Source: Aphrophora alni
Lineage: Eukaryota; Arthropoda; Insecta; Hemiptera; Aphrophoridae
Direction: 5' to 3'
Assembly (NCBI GenBank): GCA_963513935.1
Contig: OY740776.1
Coordinates: 7,160,724-7,224,723 of the forward strand
DNA length: 64,000 nt
The translations under genes and the position numbers were made by a program. The notes under the pieces are model-generated. The model was not told the origin of the DNA, ran no database searches, and worked only from the letters and a program-made list of their open reading frames with translations. Shown piece after piece: positions 22,462-36,869 of this stretch. The first letter of the stretch is position 1. Every line of letters starts with the position of its first letter.

Positions 22462-22994
22462 TTATGTTTATTTATATGTTATATATATTTTTCCCGATTT
22501 CTCTATTGTATTTCAGTTTCCTGTACTTATGTTTGAATAGTTGTCTATACCTGTAAATTATCAGTAGCCCGTCGATGCCGCAAGGCGAAACAATTGTAGC
22601 TCATTTATACTATTAAATATTTGAAACTTTAAGCTTTTGCTTTATTTTATCCTTGAATATGGAGTTTCAACAAGAAATATCTGCTATTACATTAAAGTTG
22701 TGTTAATCTATTTTTGTGTTGTGTTTTATTGTTATGAGGACGTGTCTGCATCAATGCACCCCAGCTCCTGTCCTATCCTTTTGTTTTACCGCCATCTGTT
22801 AACAACTCCAGCTCATACGTTACCGTAGCCGTTCCTTACATGTATTGCAACTGTAAATAGTTTCGAGAAGGAACTATTAGAAATTAGGATAGTTTTAGTT
22901 AGAATATAGATTAATAAAAATAATATTAAAGTCAAAATGAAAACCAACTGTTACGAAAGACACAAGTGTACAGTAATTATTGTGAAATGATTAC

Positions 22995-24570
<1,576 letters not shown>

Positions 24571-24780
24571 ATAGACTAAAATTGGAACACAAGATCTTAC
24601 AAAAATTACGATTACACAAACGCGTTTCAATGACAATATCAGTGATATATGAGCTACAATACATGTTATAGTATTTATTGTAAGCTCATGTATCACCGAG
24701 GATGGCGACTTTGTCGTTGAAACACGTTTGATTAAGTAAAGGTAATTTTTGTGAGATCTTGTGTTCCAGTTTTAGTCTAT
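24571..24780. mobile_element. Fold-back element with ~95-bp inverted arms and hammerhead-like arms
   Basis: Left arm (24571 to ~24665) starts ATAGACTAAAATTGGAACAC and the right arm (~24681 to 24780) ends with its near-complement; the loop is about 15 bases. The right arm holds GTATCA, CCGAGGA, a GGCGAC/GTCGTT stem, GAAACACGTT and TGAT, which is a mutated hammerhead order. The left arm carries a more decayed version on the minus strand. Confidence 0.75.
24690..24732 (+). ncRNA. Hammerhead ribozyme-like motif, mutated copy
   Basis: Stem I ATCA/TGAT, core CCGAGGA in place of CUGANGA (U4 to C), helix II GGCGAC/GTCGTT and GAAA (24719-24722) are in hammerhead order. The core mutation should abolish cleavage, so it is a relic. 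Confidence 0.3.
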
Positions 24781-25532
24781 AGTTTGTTTATACGTGTAGT
24801 TTTTTCCTGACAATTTTTGGTTTAAGATCTTAGCAGGTTAGGTCGGATGTAGTAAAAAATGATAAAAAAATAAATTTTTAAATCCTCAGCCTTAGAATAA
24901 AAAAAGTTTTTTTTCAAGAATATGACCCAACAAAGTCCGACAAGCTATTTTGAAATTACCCGTTGACGTTCACGGGAGATTACAAATCTGAATTGACCGA
25001 AGATGACCCAACAAAGTCCGCCAAGCTATTTAGAAAGGTCCCGTTGACGTTCACGGGATATTACAAATCTGAATTACCGAAGATGACCCAACAAAGACCG
25101 CCAAGCTATTTCGAAATTTCCCGTTGAGGTTCACGGGAGATTCCTAATCTGAATTGGCCGAAGATTACCCAACAAAGTCCGCCAAGCTATTATGAAATTT
25201 CCCTTTGAGGTTCACGGGAGATTCCAAATCTGAATTGGCCCAAGATGACCCAACAAAATCCGCCAAGCTATTTGATTTTTCCCGTTAACGTTCACGGGAA
25301 ATTCCAAATCTGAATTGGCCGAATATGACCCAACAAAACCCGCCAAGCTATTTTGTAATTTCCCGTTGAGGTTCACGGGAGATTCCAAATCTGAATTGAC
25401 CGAAGATGACTCAACAAAGTCCGCCAAGCTATTTTGAAATTTCCCGTTGAGGTTCACGGGAGATTCCAAATCTGAATTGACCGAACATAACCCAGCAAAG
25501 TCCGCCAAGCTATTTTGAAACTTCCCGTTGAC

Positions 25533-28500
25533 GTTCACGGGAGATTCCAAATCTGAATTGGCCGAAGATGACCCAACAAAGTCCGCCAAGCTAATTTGAA
25601 AGTTCCCGTTAACGTTCACGGGACATTCCAAATTTGAATTGGCCGAATATGACCCAACAATGTCCGCTATCTATATTGAAATTTCCCGTTGAGGTTCACG
25701 GGACATTCCAAATCTGAATTGGCCGAATATGATCCAACAAAACCCGCCAAGCTATTTTGAAATTTCTCGTTGAGGTTCACGGGAGATTCAAAATCTGAAT
25801 TGACCGAAGATGACTCAACAAAGTCCGCCAAGCTATTTTGAAACTTCCCGTTGACGCCACGGGAGATTCCAAATCTGAATTGGCCGAAGATGACCCAACA
25901 AAGTCCGCTAAGCTATTTTGAAATTTCCCGTTGACGTTCACGGGAGATTCCAAATCTGAATTGGCCGAAGATGACCCAACAAAGTCCGATAAGCTATTTT
26001 GAAATTTCCCGTTGAGGTTCACGGGAGATTCCAAATCTGAATTGGCCGAAGATGACCCAACAAAGTCCGCCAAGCTATTTTGAAATTTCCCGTTGAGGTT
26101 CACGGGAGATTCCAAATCTGAAATGGCCGAAGATGACCCAACAAAGTAGGCCAAGCTATTTTGAAATTTCCCGTTGAGGTTCACGGGAGTTTCAAAATCT
26201 GTATTGACCGAAGATGACTCAACAAAGTCCGCCAAGCTATTTTGAAACTTCCCGTTGACGTTCACGGGAGATTCCAAATCTGAATTGGCAGAAGATGACC
26301 CAACAAAGTCCGCTAAGCTATTTTGAAATTTCCCGTTAACGTTCACGGGACATTCCAAATCTGAATTGGCCGAAGATGACCCAACAAAGTCCGCCAAGCG
26401 ATTTTGAAACTTCCCGTTGACGTTCACGGGAGATTCCAAATCTGAATTGACCGAACATAACCCAACAAAGTCCGCCAAGCTATTTTGAAATTTCCCGTTA
26501 ACGTTCACGGGACATTCCAAATCTGAATTGGCCGAAGATGACCCAACAAAGTCCGCTAAGCTATTATGAAATTTCCCTTTGAGGTTCACGGGAGATTCCA
26601 AATCTGAATTGGCCCAAGATGACCCAACAAAGTCCGCTAAGCTATTATGAAATTTCCCTTTGAGGTTCACGGGAGATTCCAAATCTGATTTGGCCCAAGA
26701 TGACCCAACAAAATCCGCCAAGCTATTTGATTTTTCCCGTTAACGTTCACGGGAAATTCCAAATGTGAATTGGACGAATATGACCCAACAAAACCCGCCA
26801 AGCTATTTTGTAATTTCCCGTTGAGGTTCACGGGAGATTCCAAAACTGAATTGACCGAAGATGACTCAACAAAGTCCGCCAAGCTATTTTGAAACTTCCC
26901 GTTGACGTTCACGGGAGATTCCAAATCTGAATTGGCCGAAGATGCCCCAACAATGTCCGCCTAGCTATTTTGAAATTTCCCGTTAACGTACACGGGAGAT
27001 TCCAAATCTGAATTGGCCGAAGATGACCCAACAAAGTCCGCCAAGCTATTTTGAAATTTCCCGTTGAGGTTCACGGGAGATTCCAAATCTGAATTGTATG
27101 AAGATGACCCAACAAAGTCCACCAAGCTATGTGAAATTTCCCTTTAACGTTAACGGGACATTCCAAATCTGAATTGGCCGAAGATGACCCAACAAAGTCC
27201 GCCAAGCTATTTTGAAACTTCCCGTTGACTTTTGCGAGAGATTCCAAATCTGAATTGGCCGAAGATGACCTAACAAAGTCCGCCAAGCTATTTTGAAACT
27301 TCACGTTGACTTTCACGAGAGATTCCAAATCTGAATTGACCGAACATAACCCAACAAAGTCCGCCAAGCTATTTTGAAACCTCCCGTTGACGTTCACGGG
27401 AGATTCCAAATCTGAATTGGCCGAAGATGGCACAACAAAGTCCGCCAAGCTATTTGAAATTTCCCGTAGAGGTTCACGGGAGATTCCAAATCTGAATTGG
27501 GCGAAGATGACCTAACAAAGTCCGCCAAGCTATTTTGAAATTTCCCATTGAGGTTCACGGGAGATTCCAAATCTGAATTGGCTGAAGATGACCCAACAAA
27601 GTCCACCAAGCTATTTTGAAATTTCCCTTTAACGTTAACGGGACATTCCAAATCTGAATTGGCCGAAGATGACCCAACAAAGTCCGCCAAGCTATTTTGA
27701 ATCTTCCGTTGACTTTCACGAGAGATTCCAAAACTGAATTGGCCGAAGATGACCCAACAAAGTCCGCCAAGCTATTTTGAAATTTCCCGTTGAGGTTCAC
27801 GGGAGATTCCAAATCTGAATTGACCGAACATAACCCAACAAAGTCCGCCAAGCTATTTTGAAACCTCCCTTTGACGTTCACGGGAGATACAAATCTGAAT
27901 TGGCCGAAGATGGCACAACAAAGTCCGCCAAGCTATTTTGAAATTTCCCGTTGAGGTTCACGGGAGATTCCAAATCTGAATTGACCGAACATAACCCAGA
28001 AAAGTCCGCCAAGCTATTTTGAAACTTCCCGTTAACGTTCACGGGAGATTATAAATCTGAATTGGCCGAAGATGACCCAACAAAGTACGCCAAGCTAATT
28101 TGAAAGTTCCCGGTAACGTACACGGGAGATTCCAAATCTGAATTGGCCGAAGATGACCCAACAAAGTCCGCCAAGCTATTTTGAAATTTCCCGTTGAGGT
28201 TCACGGGAGATTCCAAATCTGAATTGGCTGAAGATGACCCAACAAAGTCCACCAAGCTATTTTGAAATTTCCCTTAAACGTTAACTGGACATTCCAAATC
28301 TGAATTGGCCGAAGATGACCCAACAAAGTCCGCCAAGCTATTATGAACTTCCCGTTGACTTTCACGAGAGATTCCAAATCTGAATTGGCCGAAGATGACC
28401 CAACAAAGTCCGCCAAGCTATTTTGAAATTTCCCGTTGAGGTTCATGGAGATTCCAAATCTGAATTGACCGAACATAACCCAACAAAGTCCGCCAAGCTA

Positions 28501-30784
28501 TTTTGAAACCTCCCGTTGACGTTCACGGGAGATTCCAAATCTGAATTGGCCGAAGATGACCCAACAAATTCCGCCAAGCTAATTTGAAATTTCCCGTTAA
28601 CGTTCACGGGACATTCCAAATCTGAATTGGCCGAATATGACCCAACAAAGTCCGCCATCTATAATGAAATTTCCCGTTGAGGTTCACGGGAGATTCCAAA
28701 TCTGAATTGGCCGAAGTTGACCCAACAAAGTCCGCCAAGCTATTTTAAATATTCCCGTTGAGGTTCAGTGGAGATTCCAAATCTGAATTGGCCGAATATG
28801 ACCCAACAAAGTCCGCCATCTATAATGAAATTTCCCGTTGAGGTTCAAGGGAGATTCCAAATCTGAATTGGCCGAAGTTGACCCAACAAAGTCCGCCAAG
28901 CTATTTTAAAATTTCCCGTTGAGGTTCAGTGGAAATTCCAAATCTGAATTGGCCGAAGATGACCCAACAAAGTCCGCCAAGCTAATATGAAATTTCCCGT
29001 TGAGGTTCACGGGAGATTCCAAATCTGAATTGGCCGAAGATGACCCAACAAAGTCCGCCAAGCTATTTTGAAATTTCCCGTAAGGTTCACGGGAGATTCC
29101 AAATCTGAATTGACCGAACATAACCCAACAAAGTCCGCCAAGCTATTTTGAAAATTCCCGTTAAAGGTTCACGGGAGATTACATATCTGAATTGACCGAA
29201 GATGACCCAACAAAGTCCGCCAAGCTATTTTGAAACTTCCCGTTGACGTCCACGGGAGATTCCAATTCTGAATTGGCCGAAGATGCCCCAACAAAGTCCG
29301 CTAAGCTATTTGGAAAATTTCCCGTTAACGTTCACGGGACATTCCAAATCTGAATTGGCCGAATATGACCCAAACAAGTCCGCCATCTATTTTGAAATTT
29401 CCCGTTGAGGTTCACGGGAGATTCCAAATCTGAATTGGCCGAAGTTGACCCAACAAAGTCCGCCAAGCTATTTTAAATATTCCCGTTGAGGTTCAGTGGA
29501 GATTCCAAATCTGAATTGGCCGAATATGACCCAACAAAGTCCGCCATCTATAATGAAATTTCCCGTTGAGGTTCAAGGGAGATTCCAAATCTGAATTGGC
29601 CGAAGTTGACCCAACAAAGTCCGCCAAGCTATTTTAAAATTTCCCGTTGAGGTTCAGTGGAGATTCCAAATCTGAATTGGCCGAAGATGACCCAACAAAG
29701 TCCGCCAAGCTAATATGAAATTTCCCGTTGAGGTTCACGGGAGATTCCAAATCTGAATTGGCCGAAGATGACCCAACAAAGTCCGCCAAGCTATTTTGAA
29801 ATTTCCCGTAAGGTTCACGGGAGATTCCAAATCTGAATTGACCGAACATAACCCAACAAAGTCCGCCAAGCTATTTTGAAAATTCCCGTTAAAGGTTCAC
29901 GGGAGATTACATATCTGAATTGACCGAAGATGACCCAACAAAGTCCGCCAAGCTATTTTGAAACTTCCCGTTGACGTCCACGGGAGATTCCAATTCTGAA
30001 TTGGCCGAAGATGCCCCAACAAAGTCCGCTAAGCTATTTGGAAAATTTCCCGTTAACGTTCACGGGACATTCCAAATCTGAATTGGCCGAATATGACCCA
30101 AACAAGTCCGCCATCTATTTTGAAATTTCCCGTTGAGGTTCACGGGAGATTCCAAATCTGAATTGGCCGAAGATGACCCAACAAAGTCCGCCAAGCTATT
30201 TTGAAATTTCCCGTTGAGGTTCACAGGAGATTCCAAAACTGAATTGACCGAAGATGACTCAACAAAGTCCGCCAAGCTATTTTGAAACTTCCCGTTGACC
30301 TTCACGGGAGATTCCAAAACTGAATTGACCGAAGATGACCCAACAAAGTCCGCCAAGCTATTTTGAAATTTCCCGTTGAGGTTCACGGGAGATTCCAAAT
30401 CTGAATTGATGGAACATAACCCAACAAAGTCCGCCAAGCTATTTTGAAACCTCCCGTTGACGTTCAGGGGAGATTCCAAATCTGAATTGGCCGAAGATGA
30501 CCCAATCAAGTCCGCCAAACTATTTTGAAATTTCCCGTTAACGTTCACGGGACATTCCTAATCTGAATTGGCCGAATATGACTCAACAAAGTCCGCCATC
30601 TATAATGAAATTTCCCGTTGAGGTTCACGGGAGATTCCAAATCTGAATTGGCCGAAGATGACCCAACACAGTCTGCCAATCTATTTTGAAATTTCCCGTT
30701 AACGTTCACGGGACATTCCAAATCTGAATTGGCCGAAGATGACCCAACAAAGTCCGCCAAGCTATTTTGAAACGTCCCGTTGAG
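25533..30784. repeat. Higher-order block R1 (5,252 bp)
   Basis: Nearly identical to the adjacent block R2 at a fixed offset of 5,252 bp, checked at many landmarks (for example CAAATTTG at 25629 and 30881). Differences noticed include a base in GAAATT(T/C)CCC near 26975, one near 28052 and one near 28931. 5,252 is not a multiple of 81 because the block contains several indels. Confidence 0.9.
28665..30120. repeat. Nested 728-bp tandem duplication in R1
   Basis: Nine monomers minus one base, repeated once (frames at 28906 and 29634 are 728 bp apart and almost the same). R2 has the same pair (34158 and 34886). Confidence 0.85.
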
Positions 30785-33700
30785 GTTCACGGGAGATTCC
30801 AAATCTGAATTGGCCGAAGATGACCCAACAAAGTCCGCCAAGCTAATTTGAAAGTTCCCGTTAACGTTCACGGGACATTCCAAATTTGAATTGGCCGAAT
30901 ATGACCCAACAATGTCCGCTATCTATATTGAAATTTCCCGTTGAGGTTCACGGGACATTCCAAATCTGAATTGGCCGAATATGATCCAACAAAACCCGCC
31001 AAGCTATTTTGAAATTTCTCGTTGAGGTTCACGGGAGATTCAAAATCTGAATTGACCGAAGATGACTCAACAAAGTCCGCCAAGCTATTTTGAAACTTCC
31101 CGTTGACGCCACGGGAGATTCCAAATCTGAATTGGCCGAAGATGACCCAACAAAGTCCGCTAAGCTATTTTGAAATTTCCCGTTGACGTTCACGGGAGAT
31201 TCCAAATCTGAATTGGCCGAAGATGACCCAACAAAGTCCGATAAGCTATTTTGAAATTTCCCGTTGAGGTTCACGGGAGATTCCAAATCTGAATTGGCCG
31301 AAGATGACCCAACAAAGTCCGCCAAGCTATTTTGAAATTTCCCGTTGAGGTTCACGGGAGATTCCAAATCTGAAATGGCCGAAGATGACCCAACAAAGTA
31401 GGCCAAGCTATTTTGAAATTTCCCGTTGAGGTTCACGGGAGTTTCAAAATCTGTATTGACCGAAGATGACTCAACAAAGTCCGCCAAGCTATTTTGAAAC
31501 TTCCCGTTGACGTTCACGGGAGATTCCAAATCTGAATTGGCAGAAGATGACCCAACAAAGTCCGCTAAGCTATTTTGAAATTTCCCGTTAACGTTCACGG
31601 GACATTCCAAATCTGAATTGGCCGAAGATGACCCAACAAAGTCCGCCAAGCGATTTTGAAACTTCCCGTTGACGTTCACGGGAGATTCCAAATCTGAATT
31701 GACCGAACATAACCCAACAAAGTCCGCCAAGCTATTTTGAAATTTCCCGTTAACGTTCACGGGACATTCCAAATCTGAATTGGCCGAAGATGACCCAACA
31801 AAGTCCGCTAAGCTATTATGAAATTTCCCTTTGAGGTTCACGGGAGATTCCAAATCTGAATTGGCCCAAGATGACCCAACAAAGTCCGCTAAGCTATTAT
31901 GAAATTTCCCTTTGAGGTTCACGGGAGATTCCAAATCTGATTTGGCCCAAGATGACCCAACAAAATCCGCCAAGCTATTTGATTTTTCCCGTTAACGTTC
32001 ACGGGAAATTCCAAATGTGAATTGGACGAATATGACCCAACAAAACCCGCCAAGCTATTTTGTAATTTCCCGTTGAGGTTCACGGGAGATTCCAAAACTG
32101 AATTGACCGAAGATGACTCAACAAAGTCCGCCAAGCTATTTTGAAACTTCCCGTTGACGTTCACGGGAGATTCCAAATCTGAATTGGCCGAAGATGCCCC
32201 AACAATGTCCGCCTAGCTATTTTGAAATTCCCCGTTAACGTACACGGGAGATTCCAAATCTGAATTGGCCGAAGATGACCCAACAAAGTCCGCCAAGCTA
32301 TTTTGAAATTTCCCGTTGAGGTTCACGGGAGATTCCAAATCTGAATTGTATGAAGATGACCCAACAAAGTCCACCAAGCTATGTGAAATTTCCCTTTAAC
32401 GTTAACGGGACATTCCAAATCTGAATTGGCCGAAGATGACCCAACAAAGTCCGCCAAGCTATTTTGAAACTTCCCGTTGACTTTTGCGAGAGATTCCAAA
32501 TCTGAATTGGCCGAAGATGACCTAACAAAGTCCGCCAAGCTATTTTGAAACTTCACGTTGACTTTCACGAGAGATTCCAAATCTGAATTGACCGAACATA
32601 ACCCAACAAAGTCCGCCAAGCTATTTTGAAACCTCCCGTTGACGTTCACGGGAGATTCCAAATCTGAATTGGCCGAAGATGGCACAACAAAGTCCGCCAA
32701 GCTATTTGAAATTTCCCGTAGAGGTTCACGGGAGATTCCAAATCTGAATTGGGCGAAGATGACCTAACAAAGTCCGCCAAGCTATTTTGAAATTTCCCAT
32801 TGAGGTTCACGGGAGATTCCAAATCTGAATTGGCTGAAGATGACCCAACAAAGTCCACCAAGCTATTTTGAAATTTCCCTTTAACGTTAACGGGACATTC
32901 CAAATCTGAATTGGCCGAAGATGACCCAACAAAGTCCGCCAAGCTATTTTGAATCTTCCGTTGACTTTCACGAGAGATTCCAAAACTGAATTGGCCGAAG
33001 ATGACCCAACAAAGTCCGCCAAGCTATTTTGAAATTTCCCGTTGAGGTTCACGGGAGATTCCAAATCTGAATTGACCGAACATAACCCAACAAAGTCCGC
33101 CAAGCTATTTTGAAACCTCCCTTTGACGTTCACGGGAGATACAAATCTGAATTGGCCGAAGATGGCACAACAAAGTCCGCCAAGCTATTTTGAAATTTCC
33201 CGTTGAGGTTCACGGGAGATTCCAAATCTGAATTGACCGAACATAACCCAGAAAAGTCCGCCAAGCTATTTTGAAACTTCCCGTTAACGTTCACGGGAGA
33301 TTCTAAATCTGAATTGGCCGAAGATGACCCAACAAAGTACGCCAAGCTAATTTGAAAGTTCCCGGTAACGTACACGGGAGATTCCAAATCTGAATTGGCC
33401 GAAGATGACCCAACAAAGTCCGCCAAGCTATTTTGAAATTTCCCGTTGAGGTTCACGGGAGATTCCAAATCTGAATTGGCTGAAGATGACCCAACAAAGT
33501 CCACCAAGCTATTTTGAAATTTCCCTTAAACGTTAACTGGACATTCCAAATCTGAATTGGCCGAAGATGACCCAACAAAGTCCGCCAAGCTATTATGAAC
33601 TTCCCGTTGACTTTCACGAGAGATTCCAAATCTGAATTGGCCGAAGATGACCCAACAAAGTCCGCCAAGCTATTTTGAAATTTCCCGTTGAGGTTCATGG

Positions 33701-36036
33701 AGATTCCAAATCTGAATTGACCGAACATAACCCAACAAAGTCCGCCAAGCTATTTTGAAACCTCCCGTTGACGTTCACGGGAGATTCCAAATCTGAATTG
33801 GCCGAAGATGACCCAACAAATTCCGCCAAGCTAATTTGAAATTTCCCGTTAACGTTCACGGGACATTCCAAATCTGAATTGGCCGAATATGACCCAACAA
33901 AGTCCGCCATCTATAATGAAATTTCCCGTTGAGGTTCACGGGAGATTCCAAATCTGAATTGGCCGAAGTTGACCCAACAAAGTCCGCCAAGCTATTTTAA
34001 ATATTCCCGTTGAGGTTCAGTGGAGATTCCAAATCTGAATTGGCCGAATATGACCCAACAAAGTCCGCCATCTATAATGAAATTTCCCGTTGAGGTTCAA
34101 GGGAGATTCCAAATCTGAATTGGCCGAAGTTGACCCAACAAAGTCCGCCAAGCTATTTTAAAATTTCCCGTTGAGGTTCAGTGGAGATTCCAAATCTGAA
34201 TTGGCCGAAGATGACCCAACAAAGTCCGCCAAGCTAATATGAAATTTCCCGTTGAGGTTCACGGGAGATTCCAAATCTGAATTGGCCGAAGATGACCCAA
34301 CAAAGTCCGCCAAGCTATTTTGAAATTTCCCGTAAGGTTCACGGGAGATTCCAAATCTGAATTGACCGAACATAACCCAACAAAGTCCGCCAAGCTATTT
34401 TGAAAATTCCCGTTAAAGGTTCACGGGAGATTACATATCTGAATTGACCGAAGATGACCCAACAAAGTCCGCCAAGCTATTTTGAAACTTCCCGTTGACG
34501 TCCACGGGAGATTCCAATTCTGAATTGGCCGAAGATGCCCCAACAAAGTCCGCTAAGCTATTTGGAAAATTTCCCGTTAACGTTCACGGGACATTCCAAA
34601 TCTGAATTGGCCGAATATGACCCAAACAAGTCCGCCATCTATTTTGAAATTTCCCGTTGAGGTTCACGGGAGATTCCAAATCTGAATTGGCCGAAGTTGA
34701 CCCAACAAAGTCCGCCAAGCTATTTTAAATATTCCCGTTGAGGTTCAGTGGAGATTCCAAATCTGAATTGGCCGAATATGACCCAACAAAGTCCGCCATC
34801 TATAATGAAATTTCCCGTTGAGGTTCAAGGGAGATTCCAAATCTGAATTGGCCGAAGTTGACCCAACAAAGTCCGCCAAGCTATTTTAAAATTTCCCGTT
34901 GAGGTTCAGTGGAGATTCCAAATCTGAATTGGCCGAAGATGACCCAACAAAGTCCGCCAAGCTAATATGAAATTTCCCGTTGAGGTTCACGGGAGATTCC
35001 AAATCTGAATTGGCCGAAGATGACCCAACAAAGTCCGCCAAGCTATTTTGAAATTTCCCGTAAGGTTCACGGGAGATTCCAAATCTGAATTGACCGAACA
35101 TAACCCAACAAAGTCCGCCAAGCTATTTTGAAAATTCCCGTTAAAGGTTCACGGGAGATTACATATCTGAATTGACCGAAGATGACCCAACAAAGTCCGC
35201 CAAGCTATTTTGAAACTTCCCGTTGACGTCCACGGGAGATTCCAATTCTGAATTGGCCGAAGATGCCCCAACAAAGTCCGCTAAGCTATTTGGAAAATTT
35301 CCCGTTAACGTTCACGGGACATTCCAAATCTGAATTGGCCGAATATGACCCAAACAAGTCCGCCATCTATTTTGAAATTTCCCGTTGAGGTTCACGGGAG
35401 ATTCCAAATCTGAATTGGCCGAAGATGACCCAACAAAGTCCGCCAAGCTATTTTGAAATTTCCCGTTGAGGTTCACAGGAGATTCCAAAACTGAATTGAC
35501 CGAAGATGACTCAACAAAGTCCGCCAAGCTATTTTGAAACTTCCCGTTGACCTTCACGGGAGATTCCAAAACTGAATTGACCGAAGATGACCCAACAAAG
35601 TCCGCCAAGCTATTTTGAAATTTCCCGTTGAGGTTCACGGGAGATTCCAAATCTGAATTGATGGAACATAACCCAACAAAGTCCGCCAAGCTATTTTGAA
35701 ACCTCCCGTTGACGTTCAGGGGAGATTCCAAATCTGAATTGGCCGAAGATGACCCAATCAAGTCCGCCAAACTATTTTGAAATTTCCCGTTAACGTTCAC
35801 GGGACATTCCTAATCTGAATTGGCCGAATATGACTCAACAAAGTCCGCCATCTATAATGAAATTTCCCGTTGAGGTTCACGGGAGATTCCAAATCTGAAT
35901 TGGCCGAAGATGACCCAACACAGTCTGCCAATCTATTTTGAAATTTCCCGTTAACGTTCACGGGACATTCCAAATCTGAATTGGCCGAAGATGACCCAAC
36001 AAAGTCCGCCAAGCTATTTTGAAACGTCCCGTTGAG
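30785..36036. repeat. Higher-order block R2, tandem copy of R1
   Basis: Direct neighbour of R1 in the same orientation; homology to the start of the unit continues to about 36082, where CAAAG becomes CACAG. The very high identity implies a recent duplication, or an assembly duplication. Confidence 0.9.
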
Positions 36037-36869
36037 GTTCACGGGAGATTCCAAATCTGAATTGGCCGAAGATGACCCAACACAGTCCGCCAATCTATTT
36101 TGAAATTTCCCGTTAACGTTCACGGGACATTCCAAATCTGAATTGGCCGAAGATGACCCAACAAAGTCCGCCAAGCTATTTTGAAACGTCCCGTTGACGT
36201 TCACGGGAGATTCCAAATCTGAATTGGCCGAAGATGGCACAACAAAGTCCGCCAAGCTATTTTGAAATTTCTCGTTGCTGTTCACGGGAGATTCCAAATC
36301 TGAATTGACCGAACATAACCCAGAAAAGTCCGCCAAGCTATTTTGAAACTTCCCGTTGACGTTCACGGGAGATTCCAAATCTGAATTGGCCGAAGTTGAC
36401 CCAACAAAGTCCGCCAAGCTATTTTAAAATTTCCCGTTGATGTTCAGTGGAGATTCCAAATCTGAATTGACCAAACATAACCCAACAAAGCCCGCCAGGC
36501 TATTTTGTAATTTCCCGTTGAGGTTCACGGGAGATTCCAAAACTGAATTGACCGAAGATGACTCAACAAAGTCCGCCAAGCTATTTTAAAACTTCCCGTT
36601 GACGTTCACGGGAGATTCCAAATCTAAATTGGCCGCAGATGACCCAACAAAGTCCGCCAAGCTATTTTGAAATTTCCCGTAAGGTTCACGGGAGATTCCA
36701 AATCTGAATTGACCGAACATAACCCAACAAAGTCCGCCAAGCTATTTTGAAAATTCCCGTTAAAGGTTCACGGGAGATTACATATCTGAATTGACCGAAG
36801 ATGACCCAACAAAGTCCGCCAAGCTATTTTGAAACTTCCCGTTGACGTCCACGGGAGATTCCAAATCTG

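Noticed and set aside
25777..26721. 314-residue minus-strand open frame (and the similar frames at 31029-31973, 41272-42084 and many others) as a repeat-protein gene
   Set aside because: The monomer is 81 bp, so any stop-free frame stays open across copies. Frameshifts interrupt it every few units, alternative frames are open too, and there is no promoter, splice or domain evidence.
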